From positions 4,092,001 through 4,156,000 of the forward strand of contig OZ240668.1 in the NCBI GenBank assembly GCA_965198655.1: DNA of 64,000 nt, written 5' to 3'. Position 1 is the stretch's first letter. Each line of letters begins with the position of its first letter. The notes beneath the pieces are model-generated. The model searched no databases. It was not told the DNA's origin and saw only the letters and a program-made list of their open reading frames with translations. Below, piece by piece: positions 17,449 to 27,891 of the stretch. The position numbers were made by a program, and so were the translations under genes. The DNA is from Lichenicola sp965198655. Lineage in GTDB: Bacteria > Pseudomonadota > Alphaproteobacteria > Acetobacterales > Acetobacteraceae.

Positions 17449-18576
17449 TCAGGACGCGTGCGTCGGCCCAGGGTCGGCGGCGCGGGTCGCCTCGTCGAGG
17501 CGCAGGATGGTGTGGACGTTGGTCAGCGAGGTCGCCAGCGTGTTGATGGCGCCGGTGCGCAGCGCGCCCAGGATGGCGGCCGCCTTGGTGTTCTCCGACG
17601 CGATCGCGATCACGTCGGGAATGCGGTTCAGGTCCTCCCGGCTCAGGCCGATCACCCGTCCCTGCATGCCGGTGTCGGCCGGCCGGCCGTGGATGTCGAT
17701 GAAGTCGTAGCCCATGGTGTCGCCGATGGTGCCGGCGAGGCGCGCCTCGGCGATCTCCTGCGGCGAGAACCAGCCCATGCGGACCATGTTGCTGTCCTCC
17801 GACAGGTCGCCGATGCCGATCAGGGCGAAGTCGGCGCGCCGGGCACGGTCCAGGGTGAGCTTGACGGTGTCGTTGCGGTACAGCTCGGCGCGCAGCTCGG
17901 CGTTGGTCACCAGAGCGGGCGCGTAGAGCGTCTCGCTTTCGCCGCCGTAGCGCGTCGCCAGGCGGCGGCAGATGTGGTCCGGGTTCATGTACTCGCCGGC
18001 ACGTAGCGAGCCGCCGATGGCGCAGACGAAGGTGACGCCGCCGCGTGGCGGCAGCACCAGGGCGTCGGCGACCGCCGCCACGTTGCGCCCCATGCCGACC
18101 GCGACGATGGAGCCGTCGGCGAGCGAGCGCTCCAGGTGCCCGGCCACCATGCGCGCCACGGCGTTGCGCTGCGCGTCCGGATCGCGGTGGTCGACCGAGA
18201 CCAGCAGCCGGGCGATGTCGAAGCGCCGGATGAACTCCCGCTCGAACTCGGCGCCGACCGAGGAGGGCTGGTGCACCCTGATCTCGACCAGCCCCTCCTC
18301 GCGCGCCCTGCGGAGCAGCCGGCTGATCTTGGCCCGCGACATCCCGTAGCGCTGCGACAGCATCTCCTGGGTCACGTCCTCGTAGTAGTACAGCGTGGCG
18401 ATCTCGATCAGCGTTTCCGCCCGCACCTCGCCGCGGTCGGACCGGACGGCCTCCTTTTGCATGAGGCCGGCCGAGCGGCCGGTCGGACGGTCGGCAGGCG
18501 ACGTGTCTGCCACCTCTCCCGCTTGGGCAAGGCGTGACTCCTGCCGGTCGCCAGCCAGGTCGTTGCTGATCACCAT
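17449..18576 (-). CDS. SorC/DeoR-type sugar-binding transcriptional regulator
   Basis: A 375-residue regulator with an N-terminal HTH (EIATLYYYEDVTQEMLSQRY then SRAKISRLLRRAREEGLVEI, about 55-100) and a SorC-type sugar-phosphate-binding domain (VGMGRNVAAVADAL, CAIGGS, LIGIGDLSEDSNM). The family senses phosphorylated sugars, often the intermediate made by the kinase it controls. It is divergent from the dhaK-led polyol operon and is its probable regulator, with a phosphorylated tetrulose or triose as likely effector (inference). The ATG at 18576 has GGGAGGGGC upstream. ATG 18462 is an alternative. Confidence 0.9.
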   Translation of the reverse strand: MVISNDLAGDRQESRLAQAGEVADTSPADRPTGRSAGLMQKEAVRSDRGEVRAETLIEIATLYYYEDVTQEMLSQRYGMSRAKISRLLRRAREEGLVEIRVHQPSSVGAEFEREFIRRFDIARLLVSVDHRDPDAQRNAVARMVAGHLERSLADGSIVAVGMGRNVAAVADALVLPPRGGVTFVCAIGGSLRAGEYMNPDHICRRLATRYGGESETLYAPALVTNAELRAELYRNDTVKLTLDRARRADFALIGIGDLSEDSNMVRMGWFSPQEIAEARLAGTIGDTMGYDFIDIHGRPADTGMQGRVIGLSREDLNRIPDVIAIASENTKAAAILGALRTGAINTLATSLTNVHTILRLDEATRAADPGPTHAS

Positions 18577-18891
18577 TGCCGCCCCTCCCGCCCGAAGTTG
18601 CAGCGCACAAAATAATCGCCACTGAACATCTTCTCACAAACGTCTGTATAAAATTTCGCGTCGCTCCGCCATCCTGTGCCGCACGCCACGAAGACGGACC
18701 GATCCATCGCAGAAATTGTTCACCGGTTGAGGACGCTGTCGCTTGATCCGACATACTCAACTGATCAGGCGTTTGACAGTTGTTCATCCGCCGCGGCATG
18801 GTGTGCCGGAGCCGACCTGCCTGTGCGCAAGGACCTGCCGCCATCCAACCGGACACGAGATCCGGGAGTCGAACCAGGAGGACATCGCGGC
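18577..18891. promoter_or_regulatory. Divergent control region of the tetritol operon
   Basis: This 315-bp gap is AT-richer than its surroundings and separates the SorC gene from dhaK. TTGTTCA occurs at 18716-18722 and 18780-18786, and TGAACA on the opposite strand at 18623-18628. A CAACTG/CAGTTG inverted repeat spans 18758-18782 and overlaps a TTGACA box (18773-18778). A TTGAGG (18727) with GACATACT 17 bases later could be a plus-strand promoter, and TGTATAAAAT near 18645 a minus-strand -10. The dhaK frame is open back to 18676 but the AGGAGG at 18876 decides the start. Confidence 0.4.
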
Positions 18892-19890
18892 ATGAACCGC
18901 GTGATCAACGATCCGAACCAGGTCACCGAGGATAGCCTTGCCGGCGTCCTGCGGGCGCATCCCGACCTGCTGGTTGCCACCGATCATCCGCGCGTGCTGC
19001 GGAGCGCCGCTCCCGCCGTGTCCCGCGTCGGCGTGGTGACCGGCGGTGGCTCGGGCCACGAGCCGGCCTTTCTCGGCTATGTCGGGCCCGGGTTGGTAGA
19101 CGCGGTGGCGGTCGGCGAGGTGTTCGCCTCGCCCACCGCCAAGAGCTTCCACGCCGCGTTCCGCGAGGCGGACCGGGGGCAGGGCGTCGCCTGCCTGTAC
19201 GGCAACTATGCCGGCGACAACATGAACGTGAAGATGGCGGTGAAGCTCGCGGCCAAGGACGGGATCCGGGTCGAGACCGTGGTCGCCAACGACGACGTCG
19301 CCTCTGCGCCGGCGGAGGAGACCGACAAGCGGCGCGGCGTCGCCGGCGAGATCCTGATGTGGAAGGCGGGTGGCGCGCGGGCCGCCGAGGGCGCCGACCT
19401 CGACGGCGTGATCGCTTCGGCGCGCAAGGCGATCGAGAACACCCGCTCGATCGGCATCGGCCTGTCCGCCTGCACCATCCCGGCCAACGGCCGCCCCAAC
19501 TTTTCCATCGAGACCGGCACCATGGAGGTCGGCATCGGCCACCACGGCGAGCACGGCATCGCCGTGTTGCCGGTGGCCCCGGCCCGCGAGATGGCGGGGA
19601 TCATGCTGGAGCGGATCCTGGCCGACCTGCCGTTCGAGGGCGAGGACGTCGCGGTGCTGGTGTCCGGCCTCGGCGCCACGCCGCTGATGGAGCTCTACCT
19701 GCTCTACGGGCATGTCGACGAGATGCTGCGGGCGCGTGGCGTCACGCCCCGGCACCGGTTCGTCGGCAACTACTTCACCTCGCTGGAGATGATGGGCGTC
19801 TCGGTGACGCTGACCCGGCTGGACGGGGAGCTCGACCGGCTGCTGCGGGCGCCGGCACGCTCGATCGGCCTTTCCGTGACCGGATCGTGA
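18892..19890 (+). CDS. dhaK: Dihydroxyacetone kinase-type subunit DhaK
   Basis: A 332-residue DhaK subunit, which binds the keto-sugar covalently through a histidine hemiaminal. GGGSGHEPAFLGYVGPGLVD, YGNYAGDNMN, NDDVASAP and GIGHHGEHGI are all present, the last placing His218 at the family's catalytic position. AGGAGG ten bases before ATG 18892 fixes the start. Within the dehydrogenase-led locus the likely substrate is an erythrulose rather than dihydroxyacetone (inference). No DhaM or other PTS partner is nearby, so phosphate should come from ATP bound by DhaL. Its stop overlaps the following GTG (GTGA). Confidence 0.93.
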   Translation: MNRVINDPNQVTEDSLAGVLRAHPDLLVATDHPRVLRSAAPAVSRVGVVTGGGSGHEPAFLGYVGPGLVDAVAVGEVFASPTAKSFHAAFREADRGQGVACLYGNYAGDNMNVKMAVKLAAKDGIRVETVVANDDVASAPAEETDKRRGVAGEILMWKAGGARAAEGADLDGVIASARKAIENTRSIGIGLSACTIPANGRPNFSIETGTMEVGIGHHGEHGIAVLPVAPAREMAGIMLERILADLPFEGEDVAVLVSGLGATPLMELYLLYGHVDEMLRARGVTPRHRFVGNYFTSLEMMGVSVTLTRLDGELDRLLRAPARSIGLSVTGS

Positions 19891-20558
19891 GCGGCTCGGG
19901 CGCCATGCAGACCGTTTCCCTGGCCGAGGCCGGCCCGATCACGCTGGACATCGCCCGCGTGGTGGTGGCGGCGCAGGACCACCTGTCCGCCATCGACGCC
20001 GCCACCGGCGACGGCGACCACGGCATCAACATGGCCAAGGGCTTCCGCCTGGTGCTGGAGCGGCTGGGCGGCGGGCCGTTCGACCTCCCGCAGGGCTTCG
20101 CCACGATCGGCGACACGCTGCTGGGCGACATCGGCGGCTCGATGGGGCCGCTCTACGGCTCGTTCTTCACCGAGATGTCGGAGACGCTGGCCGGCCGCGA
20201 CGCGCTCGACCGCGACGGCTTCCTCGTCATGCTGCGCGCCGGCGAGGCGGCGATCGTCGACCTCGGCGAAGCCAAGGTCGGCGACAAGACGCTGATCGAC
20301 GTGCTCACCCCGTCCTGCGACGCGTTCGGACGGGCGGCGGAAGCGGGCTCGGACTTTTCCGCCTGCCTGGCAATACTGCGCAGTGCGGCCGCGGACGGGC
20401 TGGAAGCCACGCGCGACTTGGTCGCCAGGCTGGGACGGGCGAGCCGCCTCGGCGAGCGGTCGCGCGGCGTGCTCGATGCCGGCGCCGCGTCCTGCGAACT
20501 CATCCTCCGCACCCTGGCGGATGGCCTGATCCGGCGTCTGGCCGGCCGGGCCGACTGA
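19887..20558 (+). CDS. dhaL: Dihydroxyacetone kinase-type subunit DhaL
   Basis: The nucleotide-binding partner of DhaK. TGDGDHGINMAKG carries the Asp cluster that holds the Mg-nucleotide, followed by GDIGGSMGPLYGSFF and VGDKTLIDVL, with LGERSRGVLDAGA near the end. The GTG at 19887 overlaps the dhaK stop and gives 223 residues. The ATG at 19905 (217 residues) is equally possible. It is an all-helical domain that transfers phosphate to the substrate held by DhaK. Confidence 0.92.
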   Translation: MSGSGAMQTVSLAEAGPITLDIARVVVAAQDHLSAIDAATGDGDHGINMAKGFRLVLERLGGGPFDLPQGFATIGDTLLGDIGGSMGPLYGSFFTEMSETLAGRDALDRDGFLVMLRAGEAAIVDLGEAKVGDKTLIDVLTPSCDAFGRAAEAGSDFSACLAILRSAAADGLEATRDLVARLGRASRLGERSRGVLDAGAASCELILRTLADGLIRRLAGRAD

Positions 20559-20582
20559 AGTCGAAGCCCCGAGGAGCGTTTC

Positions 20583-21701
20583 ATGGACAGCATCACTCCC
20601 GACGCCACGCCGACAGTGAGCCTTCCGGCGAAGATGACGGCGGTGGTCGCCTACGAGCCGGGCGACTACCGGCTGGAGGAGGTCGACGTGCCGCGCGCGG
20701 GCCCGGACGACATCATCATCGAGGTCGAGGCCTGCGGCATCTGCGCCAGCGACATCAAGACCTTCGGCGGCGCGCCCTCGTTCTGGGGCGACAACAAGGG
20801 CCAGGCCCGCTACGTCAAGGCGCCGATGATCCCCGGCCACGAGTTCATCGGCCGCGCGGTCGAGGTCGGTGCCAACGTCCAGGCCGCCGGCAAGTACAAG
20901 GTCGGCGACCGGCTGATCTCCGAGCAGATCGTGCCCTGCGAGCATTGCCGCTACTGCTCGCGCGGCGAGTACTGGATGTGCGAGCGGCACGACGTCTACG
21001 GGTTCCAGAACAACGTCAACGGCGGCATGGCCAAGTACATGCGGTTCCCGAAGGAAAGCCGCACGCACAAGGTGCCGGACGGCATCCCGATGGAAAAGGC
21101 GGTGCTGGTCGAGCCCTATGCCTGCTCGGTGCATGCGGTGAACCGCGGCCTGATCCAGCTCGACGACGTGGTGGTGCTGTCCGGCGCGGGACCCCTGGGT
21201 CTCGGCATGGTGGGTGCCGCGCGGCTGAAGAACCCGTCCACCCTGATCGTGCTGGACGGCAAGGAGGACCGGCTGGAGCTGGCGAAGAAGTTCGGCGCCG
21301 ACATCGTGATGAACCCGTTCAAGGAGGACGTGGTCGCCAAGGTGAAGGCGCTCACCGACGGCTATGGCTGCGACGTCTACATCGAGGCGACCGGCCACGA
21401 GAGCAGCGTGACGCAAGGGCTGAACATGATCCGCAAGCTCGGCCGCTTCGTCGAGTTCTCGGTGTTCGGCCACGAGGTGACGGCGGACTGGTCGATCATC
21501 AGCGACCGCAAGCAGCTCGACCTGTACGGCGCGCATCTGGGCCCGTACTGCTACCCGCTCACCATCGCCGCGATCGGCGACGGCCGGCTGCCGACCGAGG
21601 GCGTGGTCACGCACAAGCTGCCGCTATCAGAGTTCCGCCACGGGTTCGATCTCATGAAGAAGGGCGAAGGCTCGATCAAGATCGTCCTGATCCCCGAATG
21701 A
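20583..21701 (+). CDS. Zinc-dependent erythritol/L-threitol-type dehydrogenase
   Basis: A 372-residue medium-chain zinc dehydrogenase. Catalytic zinc ligands are the Cys of CGICASDIKTFGG and the His-Glu of PGHEFIG. The structural zinc site is CEHCRYCSRGEYWMC with four cysteines. The Rossmann motif is SGAGPLGLGMVGAA. The sequence best fits the erythritol/L-threitol dehydrogenase group known from Mycobacterium smegmatis (EltD-type), which makes L-erythrulose. The surrounding kinases and TIM/RpiB-like isomerases support that assignment. Sorbitol or threonine-type substrates remain possible by motif alone. It begins 24 bp after dhaL. Confidence 0.82.
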   Translation: MDSITPDATPTVSLPAKMTAVVAYEPGDYRLEEVDVPRAGPDDIIIEVEACGICASDIKTFGGAPSFWGDNKGQARYVKAPMIPGHEFIGRAVEVGANVQAAGKYKVGDRLISEQIVPCEHCRYCSRGEYWMCERHDVYGFQNNVNGGMAKYMRFPKESRTHKVPDGIPMEKAVLVEPYACSVHAVNRGLIQLDDVVVLSGAGPLGLGMVGAARLKNPSTLIVLDGKEDRLELAKKFGADIVMNPFKEDVVAKVKALTDGYGCDVYIEATGHESSVTQGLNMIRKLGRFVEFSVFGHEVTADWSIISDRKQLDLYGAHLGPYCYPLTIAAIGDGRLPTEGVVTHKLPLSEFRHGFDLMKKGEGSIKIVLIPE

Positions 21702-22338
21702 GCGGCGCGGTCGCCGCAAGGACCAGGCCGGGATCGCGGCTCGCCCTGCTGTCGGGCGCCGCAGCACTGCTCGTGGTGGCGATGGCGCTGGACACGAAGG
21801 TGGTGCGCATCGGCTCGGCTGCCGACGTGCAGGCCGAGATGTTCTCGCCCGCGTCCTACGGGAAGACGGAGTTCCCGAAGGTGCAGGCGGCGGTGGAGGG
21901 CCGCGCGGTCGACGCGGCCACCTTGGCGACTGCCCTGGCCAAGGACCAGGACGCGGCGGCTAAGCAATATGGAACCGCGTCGGATGCGGGGCCAGAATTC
22001 CCGGTGAAGTTCACCGGCAAGGTGAGCAAAACCGACTCCGGCGACTACGACGTCGCCGTGGCGGGCGTGCCCTCCTCCACGCAGATCAGCCTGCAGCTGG
22101 GGCCGGCGATCATCGGCACCGACCTGCGCGACGCCACCGGCACGATCAGCTTCGGGCAGTTCCACAACCAGATCGAGTACCAGAATGCGGGCTCGGCCTT
22201 GAACAACGAAATGAAGAAGCAGGTGCTGTCCAAGCTCGACGTCGCCAATCTGGCGGGCAGGACCGTGTCGGTGGCGGGCGTGTTCCAGCTGACCGACATG
22301 AGCGCCTGGCAGGTGACGCCGGTCAAGCTGGACCTGCA

Positions 22339-22342
<4 letters not shown>
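21698..22342 (+). CDS. DUF2291-family protein of sugar ABC locus
   Basis: A 214-residue protein with one N-terminal membrane segment (LALLSGAAALLVVAMAL) and a periplasmic remainder containing FTGKVSKTDSGDYDVAVAGV and GTISFGQFHNQIEYQNAG, the pattern of DUF2291. Members sit beside ribose-type ABC importers and are thought to be accessory envelope proteins, with function unproven. There is no Cys in a lipobox position here. Start ATG overlaps the dehydrogenase stop (ATGA) and its own stop overlaps the ATPase ATG, so it is tightly embedded in the operon. Confidence 0.82.
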
Positions 22343-23880
<1,538 letters not shown>

Positions 23881-23900
23881 CGCGACTGGCATGGCACGGG

Positions 23901-23957
23901 TCGGCTCGCGCCGACTGGCAGAACAAGGCTCGGCTCGCGCCGATTGGCAGAACGAAC
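23901..23957. repeat. Imperfect 29-bp tandem duplication
   Basis: Two adjacent copies of a unit beginning TCGGCTCGCGCCGA and ending GGCAGAAC (23901-23929 and 23930-23957) differ at only a few bases. They fill most of the gap between the ATPase and permease genes and may have arisen by slippage. Each contains a GGCTCGCGCC partial palindrome. Confidence 0.7.
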
Positions 23958-23979
23958 GACAGGACAGAGTTCCCGCAGC

Positions 23980-25074
23980 ATGAGCAACACCATTCTTCCC
24001 GCCAGGCGGACCGGCCTCGGGGCGCTGACCGGCGACATCGAGATCGGCAGGCTGCTGCTCGAGGGACGGGCGTTCTTCGCGCTGATCGCCATCATCGCGG
24101 TGTTCTCGGCGCTGTCGCCGTACTACTTCTCGCTGAACAACTTCCTGACCATGACCTCGCACGTGGCGATCTTCGGCATCCTGGCGATCGGCATGCTGCT
24201 GGTGATCCTCAACGGCGGCATCGACCTGTCGGTGGGATCCACGCTCGGGCTGTCCGGCGTCATCGCCGGCTACCTGATGCAGGGCGTCACGCTCGGCGCC
24301 CTCGGCGTGATCCTGTATCCGCCGGTCTGGGTGGTGGTGGTGCTGACCTTGGCCCTCGGCGGTTGTGTCGGCCTGGTCAACGGCATCCTGGTCGCGCGCT
24401 TCAAGGTGCCGGCCTTCGTCGCCACGCTGGGCGTGATGTACGTGGCCCGCGGCGTGGCGCTGCTGATCACCAACGGCCTGACCTACAACAATCTCGGCGG
24501 CAGTGCGGCGCTCGGCAACACCGGCTTCAGCTGGCTCGGCTTCAACCACCTCCTCGGCATCCCGATCGGGGTGGTGGTGCTGGCGGTGGCAGCACTCGCA
24601 GGCAACCTGGTGCTGGGCCGCACCGCGTTCGGCCGCTGGCTGTATGCCTCGGGCGGCAACGAGCGCGCGGCGGAGCTGTCCGGAGTGCCGGTGAAGACGG
24701 TGCAGGTGTCGGTGTACGTGCTGTCGGGCATCTGCGCTGCCGCAGCCGGGCTGATCCTGTCGTCGCAGCTCACCTCGGCCGGACCGACCGCGGGCGTGTC
24801 CTACGAGCTGACCGCCATCGCCGCGGTGGTGATCGGCGGCGCGGCGCTGACCGGCGGCCGCGGCAACGTGCGCGGCACCCTGCTCGGAGCCTTCGTGATC
24901 GGGTTCCTGTCCGATGGTCTCGTGATCATCGGCATCTCGTCCTACTGGCAGACGGTGTTCACCGGGGCGGTGATCGTGCTGGCAGTGCTGCTGAACGCCG
25001 TCCAGTACCGACGCCGTCCCAAGAGCCCGGGCCCGGTCGCCGGAGTGCCGACCTCCGCGCCGCAGCCCAGCTAA
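23980..25074 (+). CDS. Sugar ABC importer permease (RbsC-type)
   Basis: A 364-residue membrane protein with about nine or ten helices. GGIDLSVGSTLGLSG, FVATLGVMYVARGVA, GGNERAAELSG and GGAALTGGRGNVRGTLLGA are signatures of the ribose-type permease family (BPD_transp_2), which forms the channel for the RbsA-type ATPase. The ATG at 23980 begins MSNTILPARR. The in-frame extension to 23944 lies in the tandem duplication and is less likely coding. Confidence 0.94.
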   Translation: MSNTILPARRTGLGALTGDIEIGRLLLEGRAFFALIAIIAVFSALSPYYFSLNNFLTMTSHVAIFGILAIGMLLVILNGGIDLSVGSTLGLSGVIAGYLMQGVTLGALGVILYPPVWVVVVLTLALGGCVGLVNGILVARFKVPAFVATLGVMYVARGVALLITNGLTYNNLGGSAALGNTGFSWLGFNHLLGIPIGVVVLAVAALAGNLVLGRTAFGRWLYASGGNERAAELSGVPVKTVQVSVYVLSGICAAAAGLILSSQLTSAGPTAGVSYELTAIAAVVIGGAALTGGRGNVRGTLLGAFVIGFLSDGLVIIGISSYWQTVFTGAVIVLAVLLNAVQYRRRPKSPGPVAGVPTSAPQPS

Positions 25075-25124
25075 ACATGGCCGGCCGCCTGCATCCTCGT
25101 TTCTTGCAAAGGAAGAACAACATC

Positions 25125-26093
25125 ATGTCCAAGAGGTCCACGTTCCTGGCGCTGACGGTTCTCGCCGCAGCCGCCCCCGTGCTGGCGGGGATGCAGGCCC
25201 CGGCGCGGGCCGCCGCCGCCGGCGGGCTCATGTCGATCATCGTCAACGACCCCTCGAACCCGTACTGGCTGACCGAGGGCAAGGTGGCGGCGGCGGAAGC
25301 GCAGAAGCTCGGCTACACGGCGAGCGTCGGCGCGACCAAGGGCGACACCAACACCGAAAGCAACCTGATCGACACCGCCATCACCAACCATTCGGTGGCG
25401 ATCATCCTCGATCCCGCCAACGCCAGCGGCTCGCTGGGCGCGGTCAAGAAGGCGATCGCCGCCAACATCCCTGTGATCCTGGTCAACGCCGAGATCAACC
25501 AGGAGGGCCTCGCCAAGGCGCAGTTGGTGTCCAACAACGCGCAAGGCGCTGCACTCGGCGCGCAGCAATGGGTGAAGCGGGTCGGCCAGAAGGGCAACTA
25601 CGTCGAGCTGCTCGGCTCGCCCTCGGACAACAACGCCGCCACCCGGTCGAACGGCTACGAGACCGTGCTCACCCAGTACTCGGGCCTGAAGAAGGCGGGC
25701 GCGCAGGTCGCCAACTGGGACCGGACGCAAGGGCACGACAAGATGCAGAACCTGCTGCAGGCGCATCCCGACATCATCGGCGTGATCAGCGGCAACGACG
25801 AGATGGCGCTCGGCGCGATCGCGGCGTTGAAGGAAGCGGGCAAGCTGTCCTCCATCAAGGTCGGCGGCTTCGACGGCTCGCCGGACGCGGTGGCGGCGAT
25901 CAAGGCGGGCGAGCTGCAATACACCGTGCTGCAGCCTGTGGCGGTGTTCTCGGCTAAGGCGGTGGACGAGGCCGACCGCTTCATCAAGACCGGCAAGACC
26001 GGGGCGCCGAGCGAGAAGCAGTTGTTCAACTGCGTTCTCGTCACCAAGGCCAACGTGTCGCGCTTCGTGGCCCCGTTCACGCTGCGCAAGTGA
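25125..26093 (+). CDS. Sugar ABC importer periplasmic binding protein
   Basis: A 322-residue type I periplasmic binding protein. MSKRSTFLALTVLAAAAPVL and the following Ala-rich tract form a signal peptide cleaved near ARAAAA. The mature domain has IVNDPSNPYW, DTAITNHSVAIILDPANA, NAEINQEG and GGFDGSPDAVAAIKAGELQY, typical of ribose/polyol receptors. AAAGGAAG precedes the ATG at 25125. This is the specificity component of the importer, and its ligand is probably erythritol or threitol given the neighbours. The frame is open far upstream through the ATPase and permease region, but that is an antisense-free frame shadow. Confidence 0.93.
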   Translation: MSKRSTFLALTVLAAAAPVLAGMQAPARAAAAGGLMSIIVNDPSNPYWLTEGKVAAAEAQKLGYTASVGATKGDTNTESNLIDTAITNHSVAIILDPANASGSLGAVKKAIAANIPVILVNAEINQEGLAKAQLVSNNAQGAALGAQQWVKRVGQKGNYVELLGSPSDNNAATRSNGYETVLTQYSGLKKAGAQVANWDRTQGHDKMQNLLQAHPDIIGVISGNDEMALGAIAALKEAGKLSSIKVGGFDGSPDAVAAIKAGELQYTVLQPVAVFSAKAVDEADRFIKTGKTGAPSEKQLFNCVLVTKANVSRFVAPFTLRK

Positions 26094-26100
26094 GGCCCGC

Positions 26101-26138
26101 CGGGTCGTCCGTGCCGGGTCGTCCGTGCCGGGCGTCCC
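26101..26138. repeat. 14-bp tandem repeat
   Basis: CGGGTCGTCCGTGC occurs twice head to tail (26101-26114 and 26115-26128), followed by a partial third copy. It sits between the binding-protein stop and the fused kinase start. Function unknown. Confidence 0.7.
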
Positions 26139-26178
26139 GGCTCCGGATCGCCGGCAGGATGCGCGGGAGGGCTGACGC

Positions 26179-27891
26179 ATGACCCATGTGTTCGACGACG
26201 CGGACGAGTTCGCCGAGGCGGCCCTGCGCGGCACCTGCGCCGTGCACCCGCATCTGGTGCGGCAGGTCAAGGGCGGGGTGGTGCGCGCCACGGCGACTCC
26301 GCAGGCCAAGGTCGCGCTGGTGATCGGCGGCGGTTCCGGCCACTACCCGGCCTTTGCCGGCTATGTTGGCCCAGGCCTGGCGGATGCCGCGGTGGCGGGC
26401 GACGTGTTCGCCTCGCCCGCCGCCCGCCTGGTCGCCGCGGTGGCGCGCCGCGCCGATCGCGGCGGCGGCATCCTGCTGGGGTTCGGCAACTATGCCGGCG
26501 ACGTGCTGAACTTCGGCTTCGCCGCCGAGCGGCTGCGCGGCGACGGGCTGGACGTGCGTGTGCTGGCGGTGACCGACGATGTCGCCAGCGCGCCGGCCGG
26601 GCAGGAGGCGACGCGACGGGGAGTTGCCGGCGACGTCCTGGTGTTCAAGATCGCCGGCGCCGCGGCGGAGGCCGGGCTGTCGCTGGACGAGGTCGAGCGC
26701 GTGGCCCGCCTGGCCTGCGACCGGACGCGCTCGTTCGGCGTCGCGTTCGGCGGCTGCACCCTTCCTGGTGCTGCGGAGCCGCTGTTCGCCGTGCCGCACC
26801 GGCGGATGGCGATCGGGCTCGGCATCCATGGCGAGCCGGGCATCGACGAGGCGCCGATCGGCCGCGCCGCCGAGCTGGCCGCCCTGCTGGTCGACCGGCT
26901 GGTGGCGGAAGCGCCCGAGAATGCCGGGCGACGCGCCGCCGTGCTGCTGAACGGGCTGGGCGGCACCAAGTACGAGGAGCTGTTCGTGCTGTGGACGCAC
27001 GTGGCGGCGGGGCTGGCCGGGCACGGCATCGAGATCGTGTCGCCGCTGGTGGGCGAGTACGTGACCAGCCTCGACATGGAAGGGTGCTCGCTCACCCTGA
27101 CCTGGCTGGACGACGAGCTGGAGCGCTACTGGCTGGCGCCGTGTGAGACGGCGGCGCTGCGCGTGGGTCATGCGGGGCCGGCGGCGCAGGCGCCTCGCGC
27201 GGACGAGGCCGAAGCCGAGCAGGCGGCGCGGAACTGGCCCGAGGCGACGGCGGCGTCGCAGCGATCGGGGCAGGTGATCGCCCGGGCACTGGACCGTGTG
27301 GCCGTAGCACTCGCGGCGGCGGAAGCGGAGCTGGGCCGGATCGACGCGCAGGCCGGGGACGGCGACCACGGCCAGGGCATGGCGCGCGGCTCCCGTGCCG
27401 CGGCCACGGCGGCCGCCACGGCGGTGGCGGGCGGAGCGGGTGCCGCGAGCGTGCTGGAAGCGGCGTCGGATGCCTGGGCCGATCGCGCCGGCGGCGCCTC
27501 GGGCGCGATCTGGGGACTGGGCTTGCGTGCGGCGAGCGGGGCCCTGAGCGACCAGGACGCGTCGACCGCGGGACAGGTCGGCCGGGCAGCGAGCTGCGCC
27601 CTGGAGAGCATCATGCGCCTGGGCGGCGCGCGGCCGGGCGACAAGACCCTGGTCGACGCGCTGGCGCCGTTCGCGGACACGCTGGCGGCGCGGATCGGGG
27701 CGGGAGGGCCGCTTCGCGAGGCCTGGGCAGAGGCGGCGTCGGCAGCGTCAACTGCAGCCGAGGCCACCGCCTCCCTCCTGCCGCAGCTCGGCCGCGCCCG
27801 GCTGCACGGCGAGCGCAGCCGCGGGCTGCCCGATGCCGGGGCGCTATCGCTTGCAATGGCCGCGCAGGCGGCTGGAAGGTCAGAACCATGA
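26179..27891 (+). CDS. Fused dihydroxyacetone kinase-type enzyme (DhaK-DhaL), probable erythrulose kinase
   Basis: A 570-residue single-chain kinase. Residues 1-330 are a DhaK domain with GGGSGHYPAFAGYVGPGLAD, FGNYAGDVLNF, TDDVASAP and LGIHGEPGID, whose His217 is the substrate-binding histidine. Residues about 365-570 are DhaL with AQAGDGDHGQGMARGS, GGASGAIWG and GDKTLVDAL. An Ala-rich linker joins them. Fused ATP-dependent enzymes of this kind include the L-erythrulose 1-kinases of characterised tetritol pathways, fitting the isomerase genes directly downstream. It overlaps the RpiB-like gene by ATGA. Having both this and a split DhaK/DhaL in one operon suggests two substrates or stereoisomers. 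Confidence 0.9.
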   Translation: MTHVFDDADEFAEAALRGTCAVHPHLVRQVKGGVVRATATPQAKVALVIGGGSGHYPAFAGYVGPGLADAAVAGDVFASPAARLVAAVARRADRGGGILLGFGNYAGDVLNFGFAAERLRGDGLDVRVLAVTDDVASAPAGQEATRRGVAGDVLVFKIAGAAAEAGLSLDEVERVARLACDRTRSFGVAFGGCTLPGAAEPLFAVPHRRMAIGLGIHGEPGIDEAPIGRAAELAALLVDRLVAEAPENAGRRAAVLLNGLGGTKYEELFVLWTHVAAGLAGHGIEIVSPLVGEYVTSLDMEGCSLTLTWLDDELERYWLAPCETAALRVGHAGPAAQAPRADEAEAEQAARNWPEATAASQRSGQVIARALDRVAVALAAAEAELGRIDAQAGDGDHGQGMARGSRAAATAAATAVAGGAGAASVLEAASDAWADRAGGASGAIWGLGLRAASGALSDQDASTAGQVGRAASCALESIMRLGGARPGDKTLVDALAPFADTLAARIGAGGPLREAWAEAASAASTAAEATASLLPQLGRARLHGERSRGLPDAGALSLAMAAQAAGRSEP

